DNA of 63,724 nucleotides from an uncultured Oscillospiraceae bacterium (GTDB taxonomy: Bacteria; Bacillota; Clostridia; Oscillospirales; Oscillospiraceae): contig CAJTSQ010000013.1 in the NCBI GenBank assembly GCA_910578735.1, forward strand, positions 1 through 63,724. Reading direction: 5' to 3'. The notes under the pieces are model-generated. The model did not search any database. It was given only the letters and a program-made list of their open reading frames with translations, and was not told the origin of the DNA. Below, in pieces: positions 47,957 through 55,351 of the stretch (the first letter of the stretch is position 1; each line of letters opens with the position of its first letter). A program made the translations under genes and the position numbers.

Positions 47957-49153
47957 TCAGCTTTTGTACCGCTCCTGGCTGTTGATAAACTTTTGCAGCT
48001 GGTCATAGGTTTTGAAGAAGTGGTGGGCATTGTCGTCCCCCAGGGCATAGTAGTAGTTCTTGCCGCTGTCCGGGTTCATAGCGGCCACGATGGACTCCAT
48101 GCCCGGATTGGCGATGGGTCCGGGGGGCAGGCCCTTATACAGGTAGGTGTTATAGGGGGAGTCGATGGACTTGTCCGCCTCCGTGGGTTCCTTTCCGCCA
48201 TTGATATAGACCAGGGTGGCGTCGATCTGCAAATAGCCCTGGGTCCCGCCGTTGGTGTTGTTCAGGCGGTTGTAGATGACAGAGGCAATCTCGGTCCGGT
48301 CCTCTCCGGTGGTCTCCCGCTCGATCATGGACGCAATGGTGAGAATCTCCCGCAGGGTACGGCCTGTGGCCTCCACCTGCTCCCGCACATTGTCGCTGAC
48401 CTGAGCGTCAAAGTAGACCAGGAACTTGTTCAGGGCGTATACCGGATCGTGGTTGGTGTAGAAGTCATAGGCCGCGGGCATCAGATAGCCCTCCAGCCGG
48501 TGGTAGTCCCCCAGGGGGATATCCTGTAGGAAGGAGAAGGCGTAGTCGTGTTCGGCGGCGGCCTGGCGCAGCTTTTCCACCGTTGAAACCCCGTTCTCTT
48601 CCAGCAGGGCAAAAATCTGGTCGATGTTGTAGCCCTCCGGGATGGTCACCCGCACCTCCGCCCGGTTGGCCGAGTTGGCGCTCATGCCGGCCAGAAGGGC
48701 CCGATAGTCCATATCGGTGTTCAGGGTGTAGCTCCCCGGAGAGATCGCGTCCTTTTTATCGGTGATGGTGGCAAAGAGGTCGAACAGGAGTTTGTATTCG
48801 ATCATCCCCTCCTCCTTCAGCCGTTCTGTCACATCGCCGAAAGACTCCCCCTCCTTGACGGTAAAGGTGATCTCCTTAGGCGCCTTATTCAGGGCCAGCA
48901 CATCGCCGGCAGCCACCCAGCCGATGCAGGCCAGCAGCACGGACACCCCGATAACCGCCGTCACATACAGCAGCACCAGGCCCGCCGTGCGGCCGGCGGA
49001 GCGGCGTTTTCTCCGGCGCCGGGGCGTGGAGCGCGGCGTCTCGTCGTATTCCCTCCGCCCGGAGGAGCGGGCGCCTCCGCCGTCCCGCTCCCCCTGGGAA
49101 GACCGGCGGCCGCTTCCGCGCTCTCTGGAGTTGTAATAGTTGTCCTGGGGCAT
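47957..49153 (-). CDS. mltG: Endolytic murein transglycosylase MltG
   Basis: MltG cuts nascent glycan strands at the membrane during peptidoglycan synthesis. The 398-residue protein has a basic, disordered N-terminus (residues 1-55), one membrane helix (about 57-80), a LysM-like part (TFTVKEGESFGDVTERLKEE) and the YceG domain with catalytic Glu278 in IASMIERETTGED and SPYNTYLYKGLPPGPIANPG. The acidic and Arg-rich cytoplasmic tail may bind division partners. Start ATG after AGGAG. Confidence 0.95.
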   Translation of the reverse strand: MPQDNYYNSRERGSGRRSSQGERDGGGARSSGRREYDETPRSTPRRRRKRRSAGRTAGLVLLYVTAVIGVSVLLACIGWVAAGDVLALNKAPKEITFTVKEGESFGDVTERLKEEGMIEYKLLFDLFATITDKKDAISPGSYTLNTDMDYRALLAGMSANSANRAEVRVTIPEGYNIDQIFALLEENGVSTVEKLRQAAAEHDYAFSFLQDIPLGDYHRLEGYLMPAAYDFYTNHDPVYALNKFLVYFDAQVSDNVREQVEATGRTLREILTIASMIERETTGEDRTEIASVIYNRLNNTNGGTQGYLQIDATLVYINGGKEPTEADKSIDSPYNTYLYKGLPPGPIANPGMESIVAAMNPDSGKNYYYALGDDNAHHFFKTYDQLQKFINSQERYKS

Positions 49154-49266
49154 TCAGGTCAGCTCCTAACAATTTTTCCCGCTTCTGTCACCAGGGACAA
49201 GGAGCGGCCATAGAATGATACAGAACGCGGGGACAGCGTCCCGCGAATCAAGTGAGGTGAAATGCA

Positions 49267-49437
49267 ATGTTCTGTGGGAACAACGGTTGGGGCAACAACA
49301 GCGCTCTTTGGATCATCATCCTGATCATCATCCTGTTCGGCTGGGGCGGCAACGGCAACGGCTGCGGCTGCGGCTGCAACAACGGCTGCGGGAACAATGA
49401 CTGCGGATGCGGCGACAACGACTGCGGATGCTGCTGA
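49267..49437 (+). CDS. Cys/Gly/Asn-rich small membrane peptide, 56 aa
   Basis: A 56-codon frame reads MFCGNNGWGNNSALW, then a hydrophobic stretch (IIILIIILFGW), then a tail with ten Cys among Gly, Asn and Asp (GNGCGCGCNNGCG ... CGCGDNDCGCC). It starts with ATG after a GTGAGGTGAAA context. Spore-forming bacteria carry similar small peptides with a hydrophobic helix and glycine/cysteine ends (YjcZ/YczZ-like), probably in the spore coat or membrane. A real gene is supported by composition, codon use and RBS; function is inference. Confidence 0.6.
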   Translation: MFCGNNGWGNNSALWIIILIIILFGWGGNGNGCGCGCNNGCGNNDCGCGDNDCGCC

Positions 49438-49499
49438 GTCGGGGCCTACACACCTGCGGGAACAGGCGGGGGAGTCATCTCCCGCCCGTCCTCCCGCCC

Positions 49500-50075
49500 T
49501 TAGAGGGACAGGCTCTCCGTCTCGGTGAGAAGCATATCCACCTTGGCGTCGTGCCTCTCGGTGGGCACCCGGTCCTGTAGTACCGCCCCCCGGCACAGGC
49601 CCGCCCTGAACCCCTCAAAGGGCTCCAGCCAGCGGTCGTAGTAGCCGCCGCCAAAGCCCAGGCGGTAACCCCGCCGGTCGTAGCACACGGCGGGCACCAG
49701 GGCCAGGCTGATCTCCTCCCGCTCCAGCAGCGGGCAGTCCTCCCCCGGCTCGGAGATGCCGAAGGAGACCGTCACCAGAGGCTTGTCCGGATCGTAGCGC
49801 CGCACCTCCATACGGTGGTCCGGCAGCATCCGGGGCAGGCCCACCGTTTTGCCCCGCCTCAGCAGCTCCCGGATCAGCTGTGCGGTGTCCGGCTCTTTGC
49901 CGGGAATCCCCCAGAAGGCGAAGATGGTCTTGGCCTCCTCCACCTGGGGCAGGGCCAGGAAGCGGGCAAAAAGGGCGCCGTCGCTTTGGGACAGCTCCTC
50001 CCGGGTCAGCGCGGCCAGCTGCGCCCGTACCCGGCGGCGCAGCTCCTTTTTTTCGGAATCAATAGTAGATGCCAT
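49500..50075 (-). CDS. fthC: 5-formyltetrahydrofolate cyclo-ligase
   Basis: FthC converts 5-formyl-THF to 5,10-methenyl-THF using ATP. The 191-residue protein begins with the Lys/Arg-rich helix (KKELRRRVRAQLAALTREEL) and has the active-site segments GKTVGLPRMLPDHRMEVRRY and LVPAVCYDRRGYRLGFGGGY with YDRWL. The start ATG overlaps the DJ-1-like gene by 17 bases, so the pair is co-translated. It is a household enzyme of folate metabolism. Confidence 0.93.
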   Translation of the reverse strand: MASTIDSEKKELRRRVRAQLAALTREELSQSDGALFARFLALPQVEEAKTIFAFWGIPGKEPDTAQLIRELLRRGKTVGLPRMLPDHRMEVRRYDPDKPLVTVSFGISEPGEDCPLLEREEISLALVPAVCYDRRGYRLGFGGGYYDRWLEPFEGFRAGLCRGAVLQDRVPTERHDAKVDMLLTETESLSL

Positions 50076-50598
50076 GGCGCACCTGATCGGCCTCGGCCGC
50101 TCCGGCCAGGGCCTCTACCAGAGCCAGGCCAAAGTCGAAGGCGGAGCCGGCCGCCCGGCCGGTGATAACTTTGCCGTCTACCACAACCCCCCGGTCCATC
50201 CGGGGCTGCGCGCCGGTGAGGCCCTCCTCCATGCCGGGGTAGCAGACGGCATCTTTGCCCTCCAGCAGGCCCCAGCGGCCCAGCAGAGTGGGGGCGGCGC
50301 AGATGGCGGCCAGCCACAGGCCTTTTTCAGCGGCCTTGCGGACCAGCTCCTCCACCCGGGGCTCCTTGCCCAGGTTCTTGTACCCGGGGCCTCCGCCGGG
50401 CAGGACGATCATGTCCGCCCGGGACAGGTCCACCCGGTCCAGGGTGATGTCGGCCGTTACGGTGACGCCGTGGCTGCCGGGGACAGGCTCTCCGGTGATG
50501 GACACGGTTGCCGTTTCGATATTCGCCCGGCGGAGCATGTCCACCGGCACCAGGGCCTCAGCCTCCTCAAAACCGGGGGCCAACAGGATGTATACCAT
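50059..50598 (-). CDS. DJ-1/PfpI family protein
   Basis: The 179-residue protein is of the DJ-1/ThiJ branch: MVYILLAPGFEEAEALVPVD, MIVLPGGGPGYKNLG, and the nucleophile elbow AAICAAPTLLGRWG with the conserved Cys. Family members act as small glyoxalases, deglycases or chaperones; the role here is not fixed. The ATG follows TTAGGAGG. A repeat of the GGACG family separates it from the glycosyltransferase gene upstream; its 3' end overlaps fthC. Confidence 0.9.
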   Translation of the reverse strand: MVYILLAPGFEEAEALVPVDMLRRANIETATVSITGEPVPGSHGVTVTADITLDRVDLSRADMIVLPGGGPGYKNLGKEPRVEELVRKAAEKGLWLAAICAAPTLLGRWGLLEGKDAVCYPGMEEGLTGAQPRMDRGVVVDGKVITGRAAGSAFDFGLALVEALAGAAEADQVRHGIYY

Positions 50599-50620
50599 AA
50601 TATTTCCTCCTAACATATTT

Positions 50621-50654
50621 CTGTAGGGGCGGACGCTTCGTGAAGTGTCCCTAG
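50621..50654. repeat. Short copy of the GGACGCATCRTGATGCGTCC repeat family
   Basis: CTGTAGGGGCGGACGCTTCG, then TGAAGTGTCCCTAG: a near-palindrome of 34 bases. Its TAG supplies the stop codon of the minus-strand glycosyltransferase gene. Confidence 0.7.
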
Positions 50655-51385
50655 GATTTCTTCACGCGTCTCCCTGCGGCCTTTACAAGGACCAGGGGGA
50701 GCTTGGCCATGCGGCCCGCCCGCCAGGGCTCCTTCTTCAGGCGGTAGGCCCACTCCAGGCCCAGCTTCTGCCAGGACTCGGGGGCCCGCTCCACCGCACC
50801 CGCGAAGACGTCCAGCACCCCGCCCAGGCCGATGGCCAGCCGGGCCCCGGTGTGCTTGCCCCACCGGGCCATCCACTTCTCCTGCTTGGGGGCCCCCAGG
50901 CAGACAAAGAGCAGGTCGGGCCGGGCGGCCGCCACCTTGAGCAGCACCGCCTCCTCGTCCTTGAAGTAGCCGTCCTGGGTGCCGCACAGGGTGATGTTGG
51001 GGTACTGCTCCGCAATGCGCCGGCCGGCCTCCTCCGCCACACCGGGCTTGGCCCCCAGCAGATAGAGCCGCCCCCCCGTCTCGTTGAGGCGGGACAGCAT
51101 ATCCCCGGCAAAGCCGATGCCGGTGACCCGGCCCTTCAGGGGCACACCCTGAATCTTTGCCGAGTAGACCACCCCGATGCCGTCCGCCAGCACCAGGTCC
51201 GCCCCGTTGAGCACCTGGCGAAATTCGCTGTCCTTCTCCGCCATCAGGATAAATTCCGGGTTGGGGGTGACCACATAGTGAAATTTGTCCTCCTCCAGGA
51301 GCCGCGCGCCCGCCTGGGCGGCCTCCTCCCGGGTGAGGTCGTCAAACTGAACTCCTAAAATTTCTTTTTTCAAACGAACCTCCAT
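50651..51385 (-). CDS. WecG/TagA/CpsF-family glycosyltransferase
   Basis: The 244-residue protein has the family motifs VVTPNPEFILMAEKDSEFRQ, LVLADGIGVVYSAKIQG, VTGIGFAGDMLSRLNE, LYLLGAKPGVAEEAGRRIAE and FVCLGAPKQEKWM. Members transfer N-acetylmannosamine (TagA) or glucose-type residues to lipid-linked wall teichoic acid or exopolysaccharide precursors; which sugar is not known. The ATG follows GGAGGGC; a TTG five codons later with GGAGG is an alternative. It stands alone on its strand behind the blaI divergent region. Confidence 0.87.
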   Translation of the reverse strand: MEVRLKKEILGVQFDDLTREEAAQAGARLLEEDKFHYVVTPNPEFILMAEKDSEFRQVLNGADLVLADGIGVVYSAKIQGVPLKGRVTGIGFAGDMLSRLNETGGRLYLLGAKPGVAEEAGRRIAEQYPNITLCGTQDGYFKDEEAVLLKVAAARPDLLFVCLGAPKQEKWMARWGKHTGARLAIGLGGVLDVFAGAVERAPESWQKLGLEWAYRLKKEPWRAGRMAKLPLVLVKAAGRRVKKS

Positions 51386-51573
51386 ACGCCCTCCGGCGTT
51401 CTTCTCCCGCCCCCGTTTTGTCCTCCTGGTCATGATTCCCGGTTGGACAGCCGCTCAAACAGGGGTAGATATACTTTTCCTTATACTACCTGGTATTCTA
51501 TCATGGTCCGGCAGAAATGTCTATGAAATTTCCGTGAAGGATTTTTGAAGATGAAGGAAGAAATTGTATCTTT

Positions 51574-51633
51574 TGTAACTACTCTGTAACTTGACTGCCA
51601 TCCACCACAAGTGTAGTATAATGTTCAACTACA
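51574..51633 (+). promoter_or_regulatory. BlaI-type operator region of the sensor array operon
   Basis: TGTAACT appears twice, 11 bases apart (51574 and 51585), and TGTAGT-N10-ACTACA (51612-51633) forms an inverted repeat over TATAAT (51617-51622). Its TACA/TGTA ends resemble BlaI/MecI operators. The -35 hexamer is unclear. The blaI start lies 20 bases downstream, so autoregulation is likely. Confidence 0.65.
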
Positions 51634-51653
51634 AATGAAGTGGATGTGATTCT

Positions 51654-52025
51654 ATGAAGCGGCTCCCCGATACGGAACTTGAGGTTATGAAAGCCCTGTG
51701 GGCCTTCGGTCCCGACACGCCCCGCTCGGTTTTAGAGGACAAACTGGCCCCCTTTGGCTGGGCCGCAAACACCATCAACACCTATCTGGCCCGCCTGGCG
51801 GAGAAGGGCTTTGTGGCCGTGCGCCGGGAGGGGAAAAGCAACCTGTACACCCCCCTGGTGGGCCGCGACGAGTACCAGGCCTTCGACAGCCGGGCGGTGC
51901 TGGACCGGCTCTACGGCTCTCCCCGGAACTTTGTGGCCGCCCTGGCCCGGGAGGGGATGGGCCAGGACGAGCTGGAGGAGCTCCAGGCCCTGTTGGACCA
52001 GCTGAACGGAGGTCGGGAGAAATGA
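51654..52025 (+). CDS. blaI: BlaI/MecI-family repressor
   Basis: The 123-residue protein has the winged-helix domain of penicillinase repressors (MKRLPDTELEVMKALWAFGP, then WAANTINTYLARLAEKGFVA and REGKSNLYTPLVGRDEYQAF) and a C-terminal dimer helix region. In the known bla and mec systems the partner BlaR1/MecR1 protease inactivates such a repressor when it senses beta-lactam. Here the following gene overlaps its stop codon by 4 bases (ATGA). The RBS is weak. Operator-like repeats lie upstream. Confidence 0.93.
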   Translation: MKRLPDTELEVMKALWAFGPDTPRSVLEDKLAPFGWAANTINTYLARLAEKGFVAVRREGKSNLYTPLVGRDEYQAFDSRAVLDRLYGSPRNFVAALAREGMGQDELEELQALLDQLNGGREK

Positions 52026-52960
52026 ATCAGATCCTTCTCACGCTGGGGACCCTCACCCTGGGGGGCTCCGCCGCCGTACTCCTGCTGGCCTGGATGGGCA
52101 GCTCCACCCGGGGACGGTACGGGGCAAAATGGCGCTGCTGGGCCTGGCTGCTGCTGTGTCTGCGGCTGGCCGTCCCTCTGCCCCTGGTGTTCCGGGGGGA
52201 GACCCGGGCCCCGATTCAGGTGGACGTCCCCAATCCCCCCGCTGTCACCCGGCCTGTTACACCCCCAAACACGCCTAATGTCCCCGCCCCGCCCAATACC
52301 GGGGACCACTCCGGCCCCGCCGCGGGGTCTCAGGGAGGGGCCGCTCTCCCCAAGCCCGGGACAAGCTCCTCCGCCGGCTCTCCGGCGCCTCGTCCGGAGG
52401 AGAACCCGTCCTTCGACGCCGCCCGGCTGCTGCTGGCGGTGTGGCTGGCAGGGGCTACGGCCATACTGCTCTGGAACGGGTACGCCCACCTGCGGTTTTT
52501 GTCCTACCTGCGCCGGTGGGCCGCCCCGGTGGAGGACTGGGACGCGGTGGCCGCCTTCAACCACCTGGGGGATCAGCTCCAGCTCCACACCCGGCCCCGG
52601 CTGCTGGTGTGCCAGGGGCTGAAGGTGCCCATGCTGGCCGGGGCGCTGCGCCCGGCGATCCTCCTGCCCCAGGGGAAAATCACCGGGGAGGAGCTGGGCT
52701 TCTCCCTGCTCCACGAGCTCACCCACTACCGCAGAGGGGATATCTGGCTGAAAACACTGGCTATGTGGGTCAACGCCCTGTACTGGTTTAACCCGCTGGC
52801 CTGGTATATGATCCGCCTGGTGGAGCGGGACACCGAGCTGGCCTGCGACGAGGACGCCCTGCGCCGGCTGTCCCCCCAGGACTACTCCGGCTACGGTCAG
52901 ACCATTTTGGCCGCTGTGGCCAGATTACAAAATAGAAAGGAAAACACCCATGAAGAATAA
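52022..52960 (+). CDS. BlaR1-like M56 metallopeptidase without sensor domain
   Basis: The 312-residue protein has the M56 layout: two N-terminal membrane helices (ILLTLGTLTLGGSAAVLLLA; WAWLLLCLRLAVPLPLVF), a Pro/Ser/Gly-rich exported loop (about 70-135), a third helix, a zinc motif HELTH at residues 231-235 and the third ligand region ELACDEDALR. It ends shortly after YGQTILAAVARLQ, where BlaR1-type proteins usually continue into a basic segment, a fourth helix and the exported sensor. These parts are missing here and are found as the start of the next gene, which overlaps by 11 bases in another frame. It should be the protease that acts on BlaI. Confidence 0.9.
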   Translation: MNQILLTLGTLTLGGSAAVLLLAWMGSSTRGRYGAKWRCWAWLLLCLRLAVPLPLVFRGETRAPIQVDVPNPPAVTRPVTPPNTPNVPAPPNTGDHSGPAAGSQGGAALPKPGTSSSAGSPAPRPEENPSFDAARLLLAVWLAGATAILLWNGYAHLRFLSYLRRWAAPVEDWDAVAAFNHLGDQLQLHTRPRLLVCQGLKVPMLAGALRPAILLPQGKITGEELGFSLLHELTHYRRGDIWLKTLAMWVNALYWFNPLAWYMIRLVERDTELACDEDALRRLSPQDYSGYGQTILAAVARLQNRKENTHEE

Positions 52961-54245
52961 AATGCCCCGCACCCCCTTCTCCACTCCCCTGTCCGGGTCG
53001 GCGAAGGAGACGGAGATTCGTATCCGCAATATTATGTCCGGGCCTAAGAAGCGGCCGCCGGTGCTGTTTTTGGCGCTGGTGTTTTCGGTGTGTATTTTTT
53101 GCGGCAATCTGGTATCGTGCCAGGTGAAGGAGACTGAGGCCCCCAATGCCGGGGCCAGCAGCTCCCTGGCGGACCTCCCCGCCCCGCCGGAGCAGAAGCT
53201 GGAGATCCAGGAGCACCAGGTGGTGCTGCAAGATGAAGATGCCGACCTGGACGGGGACGGCCTGGCAGACACCGTCACGGCCACCACCCGGTTTGACCCA
53301 CAGGATGAGAGCGGCAGCACGATCATCACCCTCACCGCCGCCCTGGGCCGGGGCGAAACGGTGGAGCGCCAATGGACGGAGGAGGGCTGGCTGGGTATCG
53401 GGGACTTGATGGCCGGATACCTCACCAGCCCGGATCGGGACGCTCTGGTCCTGGGGCTGGAGGTCTCCGGCAGCAACTACGGCGCCGCCGAAACGCACAT
53501 TCTGGAGCTCATCGACGGCGAACTGACCGAGCGTTACCGTACCGAGAATGCATCCACCATATCCGGCACTTACCTCACAGGCCGGGAGGATTCCCCCCTC
53601 TGCGACGTCCGCATTCCCCTCCTGGTGGACAAGTGGCACGACCCGGAGTATTACACCCTGAGCTGGAACGGGACCGGCTGGGATTTTGTGGGGGACGGCT
53701 ACTTTACCGACGCCGAGACGGTCACGGTCGCCGGCGGGCGGGTGCTGACCCTGGCGCTGCGGGGGCGGGTCTCCGGCGAAGAGTTCGGTCCCCACCTGAT
53801 CTACGACCAGATTCAGGTGTTCGACGGGGATATGATGTTCAACCCGAATATGCTGCTCCAGACCATCCTTCCGGAGGACGTCCCGGGGGACGACCGCTTC
53901 CCGGATCAGATTTTCGTGGCCGACAACTCCTCCCGCGTCTGGATTCAGGATATCAACTTCGACGGCGCAGAGGACTTTGCCGTCCTCTGTGACAGCACCA
54001 AAAACCAGGGCTGCCGCTGGTTCCGCTGGAATGAGGGGCAGGGGCGGTTTGAATACGCCTTCTCCCTGGCCGGGGAAGTGGAGCTGGTCCCCGAAGGGCA
54101 GAAGCTCATTGAGACGCGCTGGACAGAGGACTGGGAGGACAAGCTTTATAACATCTACAGCTTCAACAACCGGGGCTGGCTCATTTTGGAGAGCACCTGG
54201 GATACCATGGTCGAGGCTCAAGACGCATGTAAGGAGGACTTTTAA
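52950..54245 (+). CDS. Sensor-array protein 1: shared N-terminal anchor plus exported domain, 431 aa
   Basis: Residues 1-57 are the shared module: MKNKMPRTPFSTPLSGSAKE, TEIRIRNIMSGPKKRP and a helix ending CGNLVSC at Cys57, a good lipobox. The exported part has a Ca-binding-like DLDGDGLAD at 99-107, a second DINFDGAED-like site and WDFVGDGYF. Genes with FG-GAP or VCBS-like motifs often bind metal or protein. It begins inside the M56 gene in another frame, so it is likely to be co-expressed. I infer that it supplies the missing membrane anchor and sensor of BlaR1. The ligand is unknown; beta-lactam-binding motifs (SxxK, KTG) are not seen. Confidence 0.75.
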   Translation: MKNKMPRTPFSTPLSGSAKETEIRIRNIMSGPKKRPPVLFLALVFSVCIFCGNLVSCQVKETEAPNAGASSSLADLPAPPEQKLEIQEHQVVLQDEDADLDGDGLADTVTATTRFDPQDESGSTIITLTAALGRGETVERQWTEEGWLGIGDLMAGYLTSPDRDALVLGLEVSGSNYGAAETHILELIDGELTERYRTENASTISGTYLTGREDSPLCDVRIPLLVDKWHDPEYYTLSWNGTGWDFVGDGYFTDAETVTVAGGRVLTLALRGRVSGEEFGPHLIYDQIQVFDGDMMFNPNMLLQTILPEDVPGDDRFPDQIFVADNSSRVWIQDINFDGAEDFAVLCDSTKNQGCRWFRWNEGQGRFEYAFSLAGEVELVPEGQKLIETRWTEDWEDKLYNIYSFNNRGWLILESTWDTMVEAQDACKEDF

Positions 54246-54247
54246 CC

Positions 54248-55333
54248 ATGAATAAACCAGTTCCCCGCACGCCCTTCTCCACTCCCCTGTCCGGGTCGGC
54301 CAGGGAGACGGAAATCCGTATCCGCAGCATCATGTCCGGGCCCAAAAAGCGGCCGCCGCTGCCCTTTTTGATTCTGGCGTTTTCCCTGTGCGTCTTCTGC
54401 GGGAATATCGTGTCCTGCCAGGTGGCGGAGACGGACACACCCGCCGCCCAGGATTCCTCCGCGTCGGTCTCCGCGCCCCCGGACACCTCCGAGGAACAGC
54501 CGTGGGTCCCGGTGGAGCTAAAAACCGGGATGCTCCAATATATCGGGCAGACCAGTGACTGGTTCTATGAGAATTACATCCCTTCTGAGAAGGAGATGGC
54601 GGTTTTGGACAACCTCCCCGGGGCGGAGCTGCCCTGGGAGGCGGTAGAGGTATATTACGCCATGCGGCGGGACTACTGGCGGGACACTCTCCTGCCGGTG
54701 GCCTACGACGAGGGGGAGGATGTCACCGTCTACTTTGTAGTGAACCCGGACAGTATGCCCAACGTGGAGCCCCTGGTCAGTCCTATATTGTGGGGAGGAG
54801 ACCTGGAACAGCAGCGGGGCATCGTCCTGCGTCACGGGGAGCGGACGGCCTATTTCCACCTCTACTGGGGCGGCAATGGGCACTTTGCCAGCAATCCCAC
54901 GCTGCTGGCGGACGACCTGGACGGCGATGGCCAGCCCGAAGCGGCCCTGGTCCTGACTGACGGCTGGGGCACCGGGGTCCACACGGAAAGCCTGTACATC
55001 TTCGACCTGGATACCATGACCTACACCGTCCCGGACTTCTCCGACATCCCCCTGGAGATCACCGCCAGCCCCGGCGAGACCACTGCCCGTATGTCCAGCG
55101 GGGAGCGGGAGTGGGAGGTGGACCTGGGTAAACTGTATGAGCCTTTCAAGGGGGTTGCGCAGGTGGGCGATCAGGTGCGCTTTAAACAGGAAGACGACCG
55201 GCTTGTCTGCGACCTGACCCTGGACTTATCCTGCATGAGCCTGGAATGTCTGGCCAGTGTCCATTTTCCCGTGGTCTATGAGGGCGGCGGGTATAAATTG
55301 GGCCCGGCCACGTGGATGGGCAACATCCTCTGA
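54248..55333 (+). CDS. Sensor-array protein 2, 361 aa
   Basis: Same N-terminal module as gene 1 (PRTPFSTPLSGSARETEIRI; helix ending CGNIVSC at Cys57), two bases after its stop. The exported region (about 60-361) is different in sequence: a Ser/Asp/Pro-rich linker, WYxx-type beta stretches (TVYFVVNPDSMPNVEPLVSP) and one DLDGDGQPE at residues 223-231, a calcium-binding-like loop, followed by an ALVLTDGWGTG strand. No membrane helix follows the lipobox. The exported parts of proteins 1 and 2 share the loop but little else. Confidence 0.75.
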   Translation: MNKPVPRTPFSTPLSGSARETEIRIRSIMSGPKKRPPLPFLILAFSLCVFCGNIVSCQVAETDTPAAQDSSASVSAPPDTSEEQPWVPVELKTGMLQYIGQTSDWFYENYIPSEKEMAVLDNLPGAELPWEAVEVYYAMRRDYWRDTLLPVAYDEGEDVTVYFVVNPDSMPNVEPLVSPILWGGDLEQQRGIVLRHGERTAYFHLYWGGNGHFASNPTLLADDLDGDGQPEAALVLTDGWGTGVHTESLYIFDLDTMTYTVPDFSDIPLEITASPGETTARMSSGEREWEVDLGKLYEPFKGVAQVGDQVRFKQEDDRLVCDLTLDLSCMSLECLASVHFPVVYEGGGYKLGPATWMGNIL

Positions 55334-55351
55334 CGATGAAAGGAGCACCCC

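Noticed and set aside
52022..52960. Beta-lactam sensing by this BlaI/M56 locus
   Set aside because: No penicillin-binding motifs (SxxK, SxN, KTG in the right order) are visible in the M56 protein or in the array proteins, and no beta-lactamase gene is present in the window. Family names alone are not evidence for resistance.
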